Of a stretch of DNA of 64,000 nt, positions 25,001-33,820 are shown one piece after another (position 1 is the stretch's first letter; each line of letters starts with the position of its first letter). The notes beneath the pieces were generated by a model. It was given only the letters and a program-made list of their open reading frames with translations. It was not told the DNA's origin and did no database searches. Source of the stretch: Kineosporia corallincola (GTDB lineage Bacteria; Actinomycetota; Actinomycetes; Actinomycetales; Kineosporiaceae); contig NZ_JAHBAY010000002.1 of the NCBI RefSeq assembly GCF_018499875.1, positions 62,001 to 126,000 of the forward strand, in the 5' to 3' direction. The position numbers and the translations under genes were made by a program.

Positions 25001-26752
25001 CTAGAGCGCGAGCTCCGCGCTGTCGAAGGCGGTGAACGACGGGTTGACGTCGGTCTCGCCGGCCTTGCCGTCGCACCCGCGTTCGGTGTCGAAGGCGAGG
25101 TAGGTGCCCGAGCTGCACGCGATGCCGAACTCGGCGTCGCCGCCGACCACGATGTCGCCGGACAGGCTGGCGCCCGCCTGGATCAGCGCGTTGTCTTTCA
25201 CCACCGCGTCTCCGGTGACCGTGCCGCCGTTGACCCAGCCCAGGCCCTCGATGCGGGCGTTGCCGCTGACCGTGCCGGAGTAGACCGCGGCGTTGGGGCC
25301 CACGTAGGCCGAGGCCGACACGGTGGCGTCCGGGCCGACCCAGCCGCCGCCGTTGGAGTGCCAGTGCCCGCCGTCGGTGGCCGCCGGTTTGGTGTAGCCG
25401 GAATCGAAACCGGACGGGGTGGCGCCCTGCACCCGGAACTCGTACGGGTAGCGCAGGGCCTTGTCGTAGCCGTCGAGGAAGCCGTAGTGCGGCACGCTGT
25501 CGGGGGTGGCGGTGGTGACCAGCCAGACCTCGCTCTCACCGGCCTCCAGCTGGAAGTCGATGCGGCCGTCGACGCCGGTGTGCAGCTCCGAGTAGCGCGG
25601 CGTGCCGTTCTTGACCGCGACCAGGCCGAACGTCCAGCCGGTGGCGCCGGTCTCGTCGTGGCCCCTCAGCCGCAGCGAGACCTTGCCGCCGTCGGTGTCG
25701 GGCACCAGCTTGATCTGATTGAAACCGTAGTCGGACGGGGCCATGCGGGAGTTGATGCGGTAGTGCCCGAGCGACGCGTCGACCGCCTCGACCCCGCCGC
25801 CGTTGTAGGCGTTGTTGAGAAAGCCGGCACCGTAGACGTCTTCGATGAACGGTTTCAGCGTGTCCTGGTTGCCGAAGTCGTAGGTGACCGTACGGGTGGC
25901 GTATTCACCCACGCGCCGGTTCAGTTCGGCCTGCGTGATACCCGTGATGCGCCGGTAGGTCTCGAGCGGGTGCTCGTCGTCTTCCGCCTCGTTCCAGATC
26001 TTGTTGAACATGGCGAGGCCGTCGCGGTCCTTGATGTACTGCATCAGCATCCAGTTGCCGTAGTGGTGGCGGCTGGAGCTGTAGTAGAGGTTCTCGGAGC
26101 GCAGCCAGCGGCTGAGGTCGCCCGCGGCCGTGGTGGGAAGTGCCTGCATGGCCATGAATTCGGCGCTGGTCTCCCAGAACGTGCCCGCGGAGGCGTCGGT
26201 GAAGCCCTGGCCGGACTCACCGAGAAAGGTGTAGTTCTGGAACACGTGCGCGAGTTCGTGTGCCAGGCCCCAGGAACCGGGCAGCGCCGCGTCGGGGTCG
26301 ATGTTGATGACGCCGACCTTGCCGTCGACCGAACCGCCGGTGGCCCAGTCGCTGAGCTCGGTGCGGTTCCAGGTGTTGGTGACGATCACGACGATCTTGT
26401 ACTCGGCCAGGAGCCCGTCCTCCGGGGTGAACTCCATGTCGTCCATGTAGAACGAGTACAGGTCTTCGAGCTGGGTGAGGATGCTGTCGGGGTCGAACCG
26501 GTAGTCGGCGGAGGCGGATTCCGGTTCGGTGCCGGACTTCTCGCCCCACAGCAGCTTGAAGTTGGTCGACTCCTTCGACCGGTCCTCGCTCCAGGGCACC
26601 TCGCCGGTCTGTTTCCAGCCGGCCGGGATGTAGACGGCCTTGTTGGCCGCGGCAGCGGGACGGGTCTGGATGATGAAGACCCCGCCGATCACGACCAGCG
26701 CGATCAGCAGGGGGAGCCAGGTGCGGGTCTGCCGCACGCTGCGGTGGTTCAA
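25001..26752 (-). CDS. Secreted DUF6055 (Svx/AvrXca-like) protein with HEXXH motif and hexapeptide repeats
   Basis: 583 residues. The signal/anchor segment is near 12-36, ending RPAAAANK. A DUF6055-type domain follows (about 50-300) with FKLLWGEK and a zincin-like HELAH at 165-169. After a beta-rich region the C-terminus (about 470-550) has left-handed beta-helix style repeats such as VGPDATVSASAYVGPNAAV. The start is TTG, with GAAGGGA placed before it. Relatives are secreted virulence or plant-polymer-associated proteins. Peptidase activity is suggested only by HEXXH; the third metal ligand is not identified. Confidence 0.75.
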   Translation of the reverse strand: MNHRSVRQTRTWLPLLIALVVIGGVFIIQTRPAAAANKAVYIPAGWKQTGEVPWSEDRSKESTNFKLLWGEKSGTEPESASADYRFDPDSILTQLEDLYSFYMDDMEFTPEDGLLAEYKIVVIVTNTWNRTELSDWATGGSVDGKVGVINIDPDAALPGSWGLAHELAHVFQNYTFLGESGQGFTDASAGTFWETSAEFMAMQALPTTAAGDLSRWLRSENLYYSSSRHHYGNWMLMQYIKDRDGLAMFNKIWNEAEDDEHPLETYRRITGITQAELNRRVGEYATRTVTYDFGNQDTLKPFIEDVYGAGFLNNAYNGGGVEAVDASLGHYRINSRMAPSDYGFNQIKLVPDTDGGKVSLRLRGHDETGATGWTFGLVAVKNGTPRYSELHTGVDGRIDFQLEAGESEVWLVTTATPDSVPHYGFLDGYDKALRYPYEFRVQGATPSGFDSGYTKPAATDGGHWHSNGGGWVGPDATVSASAYVGPNAAVYSGTVSGNARIEGLGWVNGGTVTGDAVVKDNALIQAGASLSGDIVVGGDAEFGIACSSGTYLAFDTERGCDGKAGETDVNPSFTAFDSAELAL

Positions 26753-26785
26753 GACGTGTTCCCTTCAGGGGCGGGACGGTGCGCT

Positions 26786-26826
26786 GGCCTGCCTCGCTTC
26801 TGGTGGATCAAGCGGTGATGCAGGCC
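26786..26826. other. Stem-loop in the leader of the DUF6055 gene, plus-strand T tract
   Basis: GGCCTGC/GCAGGCC arms enclose an inner CGCTT/AAGCG pair and, on the plus strand, TTTT follows at once. It looks like an intrinsic terminator reading rightwards, yet no plus-strand gene precedes it. On the minus strand it is an mRNA leader hairpin 34 bases before the TTG start. It could attenuate expression or end a short antisense RNA. Confidence 0.45.
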
Positions 26827-27082
26827 TTTTCGATCGGTGATGACGGTGTGCGCGATGCCCCGCGCGTGGTTCAGGTCGGGTGGGAACACCGAAAGGTTGC
26901 CCGGTTGGCCGAGAAGCTTGTGTTTTGTCTGTGATAAGCCTGTGCTGCGAGTCGATCTGGTGACCGGGCCGCCCCTTCGGGCGCGGCCGGACGGGTGAGA
27001 GGGCCTCAACTCCGGGTGACCGTCGCCGACCCGGGCAGGCAGGCGCGGACCCGCGTCGGCAGGACGGACCGGGAAGAGGCCG
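26827..27082. other. Divergent intergenic region, promoters not resolved
   Basis: It separates the DUF6055 gene from the small membrane gene. An AT-richer patch around 26915-26945 is the most likely promoter area. No reliable -10/-35 pair or further repeat is seen. Confidence 0.35.
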
Positions 27083-27427
27083 ATGACATACCTGATACTG
27101 AGCGTGCTGCTGGCCATGGGAACTGTTGCGGCGATCGACTCGTACCGCCGCGGCCAGGAGCGGCAGGTGCAGGGGTGGTGGCGCCTGGAGCCGGTCGCCT
27201 GGTTCCTGATCGTCTTCCTGCTGGGCGCGATCGGGGCGGTGATCTACCGGCTCGTGCGTCGTTTCCGGGACCGGCAGCCGTCGGCCGCCGGCTGGGCGGG
27301 CGCGGGGCAGGAGCAGATCGCGCACGGGCCGGTCGGTCAGGCGGCGACCCGCTCCTACCTCAGCTACCCGCCCCGGCCCCAGGACGGGCGTCCGGAACCG
27401 AGGATCGTCTACCCTGCCACGCAGTGA
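27083..27427 (+). CDS. Small two-helix membrane protein (PLD N-terminal-like)
   Basis: 114 residues. Hydrophobic helices lie near 2-18 and 39-60, the second followed by YRLVRRFRDRQ, which predicts the C-terminus inside. The layout resembles the PLDc_N small membrane domain. The Pro/Gln/Arg-rich tail is disordered. It is immediately upstream of the CIS ATPase but separated by about 150 bases, so a functional link is uncertain. Confidence 0.65.
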   Translation: MTYLILSVLLAMGTVAAIDSYRRGQERQVQGWWRLEPVAWFLIVFLLGAIGAVIYRLVRRFRDRQPSAAGWAGAGQEQIAHGPVGQAATRSYLSYPPRPQDGRPEPRIVYPATQ

Positions 27428-27574
27428 GCCGTCTGCTGTGAGGATCGGGCGTGATACCGGACCCGGCGCCGACCGGGCCGGTGCCACGCCGGAGGTTTCG
27501 CCGTATCGTCCGTTCCGCCGTTGACCAGCGTGTTCTCAAGGGGCGGATGAGGCGGCGTCGCTAATCTCGGCGGT

Positions 27575-29599
27575 ATGGGGGATGGGATCGCCGCGCGCTG
27601 GGAACGTTTTCTGGGTGGCCTGGACGCGGCCGTGCAACGCCGGGTGCACCTGCGCGACCAGTCGCTGGCCCAGGGGGAGACCCCGGCGGGGGACGTCTCC
27701 GCGCTGCTGGGCAGCCGGCTGGCCGTGGTCGAGGCGTGGAACGGGGCGCCGGTGCTGTTCGGTCAGCTCGACCGGGCGCTGGACACGCTCGCCGGGGCGG
27801 CCGGGCTGAGCCGGTTCGAGGCCGACCTGCTGGCCGTGCTGGTCGCGGCCGACGTGGACCCGTCGCTCGCGGTGGCGCTGGACCAGCTGCGTCCCTCCGG
27901 GAGCCCGGCCGAGCGGCCGACGGTGGGGCCGGTGCTGGAGGTGCTCGGCGTCGCGAACGTCGAGCCGGCCGTCCGCGCCGGGTTGCGCGCGGGCGGGGCC
28001 CTGCACCGGGCCGGGCTGCTGCGGGTGCACGGCGCCGGGCCGTTCATGGGCCGCACGCTGGTGCTGCCCGACCGGGTGACCGGTCACCTGCTCGGCGACC
28101 ACGAGCCGGACGCCGTCCTGCATCCGGTGCTGCTGCACGCCGTTCCCCTGGAATGGCCGGGTGGCGAGCAGATCTCGCGCTACTGGCAGGAAGGCGCGGG
28201 CCTGGTCTGGGTGCACGGGCCGCTCGGCGACGCGGGCCTGTCGATGGCCGCGGGAGCGGCGGCCCGGCACGGGCTGGAGGTGACGGCCGTCGACCTGTCC
28301 CGGGCCGCGACCGACCAGCAGAGCGTTCTGGTGGACGCCGCGGTGCTGGAAACGGTTCTGCGCGGCGGTGTCCTGGTGGTCACCGGACTGGCGACGGACC
28401 AGACCGGGCAGGCCGACCCGTCCGGCCAGGCCGTTCCCGCCGTGCTGCACCGGCTCGCGGCGGCGCGCATCCCGGCGGTCGTGGTCTCGGACACCGCCTG
28501 GGACCCCCGGTGGGCCTCCTGGCTGCCGCCGACGGTCCCGGCGCCGCGGCTGGGCGAGGAGCAGCGCCGTGCCCTCTGGTCCGCCCGGATGGGCGAGGGC
28601 GCAAAGGATCCCGGCCAGTGGCGTGACCTGCTGGCCCTGCGGGTGACGCCGGAGGAGATCCACGCGGTCGTCGACCTGACCCGGCTCACCACCGGCGAGC
28701 CGACGGCGGCCGACCTGCTGGGCACGGCCCGGCGGCTCAGCGACCAGGCCGGCGTGATGCGCCGTTGCGACGTCACGCTCGACGACCTGGTTCTCCCGTC
28801 GTCCACCCGTTCCGGTCTGGAGGAGATGATCAGCTGGGGTCGCCATCGCGACGCCGTGCTGGCTCAGGGTCCGCTGATGGGCAAGGGGCGCGGGCGGGGC
28901 ATCGCCGCGCTGTTCGCGGGCGGTTCGGGCACCGGGAAAACCCTTGCGGCCCAGGCCGTCGCCGGAAGTCTCGGGCTGGACCTGTACCAGGTGGACCTGG
29001 CCGCGGTGGTGGACAAGTACATCGGCGAGGCGGAGAAGCGCCTGGCCAGGATCTTCGCCACTGCCGAAAGACTCAACTGCGTGCTGTTCTTCGACGAGGC
29101 GGACGCGTTGTTCGGCGCACGCACCGCGGTGCAGGACGCCCACGACCGCTACGCCAACCTGGAGGTCTCGTACCTGCTGCAACGGCTGGAGCAGTTCGAC
29201 GGCCTGGTGGTGCTGGCCACCAACCTGCGGGGCAACCTGGACGCGGCCTTCACCCGGCGGCTGCACTTCGTACTGCACTTTCCCGAGCCCGATGAGGACG
29301 GGCGGATGTCGTTGTGGGACAGTCATCTACGGCACGTTGCGGAGTTCGACACCGAAGACCCGGTGAACACCGTCGTGCTCTCGTCGGTAGAGGGGGTGAC
29401 CGGGGGCGTGATCAAGAATGCCGTACTGGCGGCGGCTTTCGCGGCGCATCACGACGCGCAGGGCCGGGTCGGGCAACGTCACCTGGCCACGGCCCTGGAG
29501 CGTGAGCTGCGCAAGATGGGTCGCCGCAGCACCGCCGTGGGCAGGGGCGCCGATCTCGCCGTGTCTTCCGCGGTGCCCTCCGTCGGCGCCCGGTCGTAG
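27575..29599 (+). CDS. CIS-associated AAA+ ATPase (Afp15/Cis15-like)
   Basis: 674 residues. A divergent N-terminal half precedes a C-terminal AAA+ domain: Walker A GGSGTGKT near 449-456, Walker B VLFFDEADALFG near 502-512, sensor VLATNLRGNLD, arginine finger region AFTRRLHF. It matches the ATPase always found with extracellular and Streptomyces-type contractile injection systems, where it aids particle assembly. It starts the plus-strand arm of the CIS locus and is followed after nine bases by the DUF4255 cap gene. Confidence 0.9.
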   Translation: MGDGIAARWERFLGGLDAAVQRRVHLRDQSLAQGETPAGDVSALLGSRLAVVEAWNGAPVLFGQLDRALDTLAGAAGLSRFEADLLAVLVAADVDPSLAVALDQLRPSGSPAERPTVGPVLEVLGVANVEPAVRAGLRAGGALHRAGLLRVHGAGPFMGRTLVLPDRVTGHLLGDHEPDAVLHPVLLHAVPLEWPGGEQISRYWQEGAGLVWVHGPLGDAGLSMAAGAAARHGLEVTAVDLSRAATDQQSVLVDAAVLETVLRGGVLVVTGLATDQTGQADPSGQAVPAVLHRLAAARIPAVVVSDTAWDPRWASWLPPTVPAPRLGEEQRRALWSARMGEGAKDPGQWRDLLALRVTPEEIHAVVDLTRLTTGEPTAADLLGTARRLSDQAGVMRRCDVTLDDLVLPSSTRSGLEEMISWGRHRDAVLAQGPLMGKGRGRGIAALFAGGSGTGKTLAAQAVAGSLGLDLYQVDLAAVVDKYIGEAEKRLARIFATAERLNCVLFFDEADALFGARTAVQDAHDRYANLEVSYLLQRLEQFDGLVVLATNLRGNLDAAFTRRLHFVLHFPEPDEDGRMSLWDSHLRHVAEFDTEDPVNTVVLSSVEGVTGGVIKNAVLAAAFAAHHDAQGRVGQRHLATALERELRKMGRRSTAVGRGADLAVSSAVPSVGARS

Positions 29600-29608
29600 G
29601 AGGCCGGA

Positions 29609-30250
29609 ATGCCGCTCACCGCACTGGAACGTGCGCTCCAGAACTGGCTGCGCACCGAGCTCCCGCTGCCCGAAGACGTCGGTGACGTCTCGTTCGAGAG
29701 TCCCGAGGGGACCTGGGGGACGTCGATCAGCCGGCCAACGGTCAACCTCTTTCTGTTCGACATCGCCCGCGGCGCACAGCAGTCCGTGCCGCTGCCGCCG
29801 CGCCGGGGCGCCGACGGTGTGCTGGTGCAGGAACGGCCGGCCCCCTCGATGTGCTTCTGGTACCTGCTGAGCGCCTGGGGCGGGGGTGTGCGCGAAGAGC
29901 ACCAACTGCTGGGAGACGCCGTGAAGGCCGTTCTGCGCACGTCGTTCCTGACCGTGCCCGACGACGTCCCGGACCTGGTCGGGCCGGTTGCGCTGACACT
30001 GGCCGAGAGCGGGCAGACGCGGGGCCGGGAGCTGTGGGGCAACCTCGGTGGAAAGCTCCGGGCGTCCTTCGTTCTCGGTGCCACCACGGCCGTCACGCTC
30101 GATCGCACCCGGCCGGTCGCACCGTCCGTGGAGCTGGTGCGGGTGGGGGCGGTGCAAGGGCTCTCGGGTGACGAGGATTCGGCCGACCCGGCCGGCCGGC
30201 GGTTCGTCTGGTTCGGCCAGAACCGCCAGCGGGGGCGGGATCAGGGCTGA
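29609..30250 (+). CDS. DUF4255 (Pvc16/Afp16-like) CIS tube terminator/cap
   Basis: 213 residues. The DUF4255 pattern is visible: TALERALQNWLRTELP, then SRPTVNLFLFDIARG, and FWYLLSAWGGGVREEHQLLG. In PVC and AFP the homologue caps the distal end of tube and sheath. The gene follows the ATPase and its stop overlaps the next start (TGATG), so the ATPase, cap and Ig-membrane genes form one operon. Confidence 0.9.
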   Translation: MPLTALERALQNWLRTELPLPEDVGDVSFESPEGTWGTSISRPTVNLFLFDIARGAQQSVPLPPRRGADGVLVQERPAPSMCFWYLLSAWGGGVREEHQLLGDAVKAVLRTSFLTVPDDVPDLVGPVALTLAESGQTRGRELWGNLGGKLRASFVLGATTAVTLDRTRPVAPSVELVRVGAVQGLSGDEDSADPAGRRFVWFGQNRQRGRDQG

Positions 30251-32268
30251 TGGACGTCTCTCTCGTCAACGACGAGATCAGCCTGGAACCGGATGTTCCC
30301 ACCGAACTGCTGGTAGACGTCGTCAACACCGCAGACGTCATCGACGCCGTGCACATCGACCTCGCCGGCGCGCCCGGGGCGGTGGCCGAACTGGACGGCA
30401 CGCCCACGCTTTTCCCTGGGGAGCGCCGTCGTCTGCCGCTGCGGGTGCGGCTGCCCGCCCGGATGCCGGCCGGGCGCCACGAACTGGCCGTGCGGGTGCG
30501 GCCCGCTGTGGGCGACACCTGCCGGGAGGCCGGGCTGACGGTGGACGTCGGCCCGAAACCGGCCATGGTGGCCGGGATTCAGCCGTCGGTGCGCAAGGCG
30601 GGCCGCCGCACCAGGTTCCCGCTGACGGTGGCCAACCGGGGCAATACAGCGCTGCTGGTGCAACCGCGAGCGGTCGAGGTGCCGGACGGGGTGGAGATCC
30701 GGTTCGAGCCGGACGAGTTCATCATCGAGCCCTGGAACACCGGCACCGCCGTGATCCGGGTGAGCGGGCCCCGCAACCTGGTCGGGGCGGTGCTCGAGCA
30801 CCCGCTCGACCTGCGGGTCACGGCCTGGTCGTCCACGCCCGGGCACCCCCTGCTCCAGCAGGAGCTGCGGCACGACCTGAAGATCACCTTCCGGCAGAAG
30901 GCGGTGTTCAGCACCTGGCTGCTGTTCGGGATCGCCCTGGTGCTGATGCTGGCGCTGTGGATCGTGCTGGGGTACGTCGGGGTGCAGATGTTCGTGAAGT
31001 CGTCGGCATCACCGATGAACCTTTCGCCCGCGATGCTGGGGCCGACCCGGCTGGACGGTGGCTCCGACCCGGACGTCAGCATCTCCGTCTCCGGGCGGGT
31101 GATCGCGCAGGACGGGCGGTCGCTGGCCGGGGTCACGGTGCTCGCCTGCGACGCGGAAGACCCGAGGCTGTTGCGGGGGCGGCGGGTTCGGTATCTGCCC
31201 ACGCAGCTACCGAGATGCGCGCGGCAGCCGGCGGGTCGCAAGGGTGAGGAGCCTGCGCCGCCCGGCCTGGCCTGGGCGGTCGAGCAGGACGTGAGCTCGT
31301 CCGACGGCAGCTGGCTGATCGAGAACATCCTGCCCGGCCGGTACTGGCTCTACTTCGACTCCCCGGACACCGCCGATCTGATCACGGCCGCCTACTGGTA
31401 CACCGGTTCCTGTCAGATGGTCAGAGGGATGCCGGGCCGGCCGGGGGAACTGACCGTGCAGGTGCGCCGGTGGATGCGGGGGGCGAGCCAGGAGCGGCTG
31501 CCACGGGTCCGGGTGCAGGTTCTCGAAGACACGGCCGACGACGAGGGCGCTTCGGCCGACGAGGGCGCTGCGGCCGACGGGGACACTTCCGGCGGTGAGG
31601 CCGCTTCGGGAAGTGCGGGTGCTTCGGGTGGTGAGGGCTCATTGGGGAGTGGGGGCGTCTCGGGCAGCGGCGGAACGACCGGAAGCCGGGACGCCGGTCC
31701 GGCGCCGGGGGCCGGCCCCCAGCCCGGCATCTCCACGACCGCGGTGGAGACCGTGCCGGGGTGCGAGAACGCCGCGTTGCGCAACGATCCGCCGCCGCAC
31801 GACATGACGCCACCGACCGACATCCCGGCCCTTCCCTACAGAAGCGTCCAGAAAACCTCCGGCAGAGGTGTTTTCAGCGTCCAGCCGGTGATGCTGACCG
31901 ACGGCTGGCCGGACGAGGGGCGAGGAGCGGGACAGAGCTCGGGCCAGGCACAGAGCGAGGGCGAGGGCAAGAACGAGGGACAGGGACAGGGACAGGGACA
32001 GGACGAGGGCGGGACGGGCGGAGGTGCGCTCGACGGTGACGGCCCGGACGTGGTCGACGAGGACGAGACCACGGCCCGCACGGCGGGGGGCGGCCTGCTG
32101 AGTGCCCGGGTCAGGATCCGGGTTCCGGACGCCCCGGGCCGCTACGACCTGAAGATCACGTTCGGCAAGGAGACGATGATGCTGCGCGACGTCGAGGTGC
32201 TGCCGGGGTCCGCAAGCGGCGTGCTGTCGGTCAGGTTCAGCCCGGTCGCCACCACCTCCGGAAAGTGA
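30250..32268 (+). CDS. Single-pass Ig-like membrane protein 1 of the CIS locus
   Basis: 672 residues. Two Ig-like beta-sandwich domains (about 1-105, 106-215) come before one membrane helix (about 219-246). Basic residues on the N-terminal side predict cytoplasmic Ig domains. After the helix comes a carboxypeptidase-regulatory-like domain (SVSGRVIAQDGRSLAGVTV) and a long Gly/Ser/Glu/Gln-rich linker, then a second beta domain (RYDLKITFGKE). There is no signal peptide. It resembles in layout and context the Streptomyces CIS membrane attachment protein CisA, though homology is not shown. It is coupled to the cap gene and followed by two related genes. Confidence 0.7.
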   Translation: MDVSLVNDEISLEPDVPTELLVDVVNTADVIDAVHIDLAGAPGAVAELDGTPTLFPGERRRLPLRVRLPARMPAGRHELAVRVRPAVGDTCREAGLTVDVGPKPAMVAGIQPSVRKAGRRTRFPLTVANRGNTALLVQPRAVEVPDGVEIRFEPDEFIIEPWNTGTAVIRVSGPRNLVGAVLEHPLDLRVTAWSSTPGHPLLQQELRHDLKITFRQKAVFSTWLLFGIALVLMLALWIVLGYVGVQMFVKSSASPMNLSPAMLGPTRLDGGSDPDVSISVSGRVIAQDGRSLAGVTVLACDAEDPRLLRGRRVRYLPTQLPRCARQPAGRKGEEPAPPGLAWAVEQDVSSSDGSWLIENILPGRYWLYFDSPDTADLITAAYWYTGSCQMVRGMPGRPGELTVQVRRWMRGASQERLPRVRVQVLEDTADDEGASADEGAAADGDTSGGEAASGSAGASGGEGSLGSGGVSGSGGTTGSRDAGPAPGAGPQPGISTTAVETVPGCENAALRNDPPPHDMTPPTDIPALPYRSVQKTSGRGVFSVQPVMLTDGWPDEGRGAGQSSGQAQSEGEGKNEGQGQGQGQDEGGTGGGALDGDGPDVVDEDETTARTAGGGLLSARVRIRVPDAPGRYDLKITFGKETMMLRDVEVLPGSASGVLSVRFSPVATTSGK

Positions 32269-32272
32269 TCCG

Positions 32273-33820
32273 ATGATTGTCGAGGTCACCCCGGCCACGC
32301 TGATCCACCGGCCCGGGCAGCCCACCGAGCTGACCGTGCGGATCGAGAACGTGCGCGACGTCATCGCGGGCGTCGCCGTGCGGGTGCTGGGCGCCGACCC
32401 GGACTGGGCCGTGATCGACGAGCCCGAGGTGTCCCTGTTCCCCGGGGAGTCGCGCACCGTCGCCGTCACGCTGCTGCTGCCCGAGGGGTTTCCGGCCGGG
32501 CTGCACCAGGTCACCGTCCAGGTGCGCGAGACCGGGGTGCCGCACGAGTGTGTCCTGTGCCCGGTGAGCGTCGAGGTGCCGGGGCACGAGATGCTGCTGC
32601 TGACCCTGAAGCCGCATCTGGTGCACGGCGGCAAGGAGGCCCGCTTCGGGCTGCGGGCCGAGAACACCGGCAACACGGTCATTTCCCGGCCACTCACGGG
32701 GCAGGACGAGGAGGGCGGCCTGAGCTTCGCGTTCGATCCCGGTCGGGTGGAGCTGGCGCCGGGGGAGGAGGCGCGGCTGTCCGTCACCGTGTCGCGACGG
32801 CGCCCGCTGACGGGAATGCCGCGGCCGCACCTGTTCTCGGTCTACGCGGACGCCCGCACGGCGGAGGAACGCCGGCTGGGCGTGCCGCTCGACGGCCTCT
32901 CCGCTCAGGGCGCCTTCCTCCAGAACGCGCGGATCAGCCGCACGGTGCTCGCCCTGGGCTGCACCGTGACGGCGATGGTGCTGGTGATCGCGATCGGGGT
33001 GGGCGCGGCCTACGCGATCCTGAAGAAGAACGACGTGGACCAGGAGCACACCGACAGCCGTCTGGCGGCGGTGAGCGACCCGGGTTCCCACGCCCCGCGG
33101 ATCGGCGCGGAGAAGTGTCCCTGCTGGTTCACCGGCCGGGTCGAGGTGGTGGGGGACGGGTTCCGGGTGACCTCCGACAGTTCGGACAGATCCTGGACCG
33201 CCGAGAAGGCGCGGCTCATGAAGAAGCTCCGGGTCTCGGTCTACCCCGCGGACGACCCCGGGCACCCGGTCTGGGCGAAACCGCCTGACGAACAGGGAAA
33301 CTGGAGTGCGGAGCTGGCTGAGAGCGGCGACTACCTGATCCGCTTCGGCGGCGCCGACCTGGTGCCCACCTGGTACTCGCAGGTCACCGATGCTGCTGCG
33401 GCGCGGGTGGTCACGGCTCGCGGCGGTGACACGGAGACCTCGGTGAACGGGGTGACGACGCTGCCGCCGATGCTCGTCGGCGTCGCGCGCGGCTCGGTCA
33501 CCGTGACGCTGAACCTGGACGACCCCACCGGTGCCGAGGTGCAGATCCTCGCCGGTGAGAACACCGCTGTGCCGTGCGCGCTGGTCGCGGACGCCACCTC
33601 GCCGGACGGCGACGCGGTCTACGTGGCCCGGGACCTGCCGACCCCGGGCAGCTACATCATCGCCGTCAGCAAGAAGGGACACACGTCCGAGGCCGTCCCG
33701 ATCGAGCTGGACAACGGCGAGAACCGGGATGCCGACACCGTCACCCTGGTGACCGATCCCCGGAAAGTGGCGTCGGACGTCCACAATCCGCTCTGTCTCC
33801 CGAACGGTGACGGCTCGTGA
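32273..33820 (+). CDS. Single-pass Ig-like membrane protein 2 of the CIS locus
   Basis: 515 residues with the same plan as its upstream neighbour: two Ig-like domains, one membrane helix near 223-250 (LGCTVTAMVLVIAIGVGAAY), then an outer part with cysteine pair CPCW and a carboxypeptidase-regulatory-like beta domain. The helix falls at the same residue position in both proteins, so they are likely tandem duplicates. The next start overlaps its stop (GTGA). Proposed role: membrane anchor or receptor for the CIS particle (inference). Confidence 0.7.
   Translation: MIVEVTPATLIHRPGQPTELTVRIENVRDVIAGVAVRVLGADPDWAVIDEPEVSLFPGESRTVAVTLLLPEGFPAGLHQVTVQVRETGVPHECVLCPVSVEVPGHEMLLLTLKPHLVHGGKEARFGLRAENTGNTVISRPLTGQDEEGGLSFAFDPGRVELAPGEEARLSVTVSRRRPLTGMPRPHLFSVYADARTAEERRLGVPLDGLSAQGAFLQNARISRTVLALGCTVTAMVLVIAIGVGAAYAILKKNDVDQEHTDSRLAAVSDPGSHAPRIGAEKCPCWFTGRVEVVGDGFRVTSDSSDRSWTAEKARLMKKLRVSVYPADDPGHPVWAKPPDEQGNWSAELAESGDYLIRFGGADLVPTWYSQVTDAAAARVVTARGGDTETSVNGVTTLPPMLVGVARGSVTVTLNLDDPTGAEVQILAGENTAVPCALVADATSPDGDAVYVARDLPTPGSYIIAVSKKGHTSEAVPIELDNGENRDADTVTLVTDPRKVASDVHNPLCLPNGDGS

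Noticed and set aside
27536-29326. 596-codon minus-strand frame opposite the AAA+ ATPase
   Set aside because: The plus strand encodes an unmistakable AAA+ protein; the antisense product is Gln/Arg/Gly-rich without family features.
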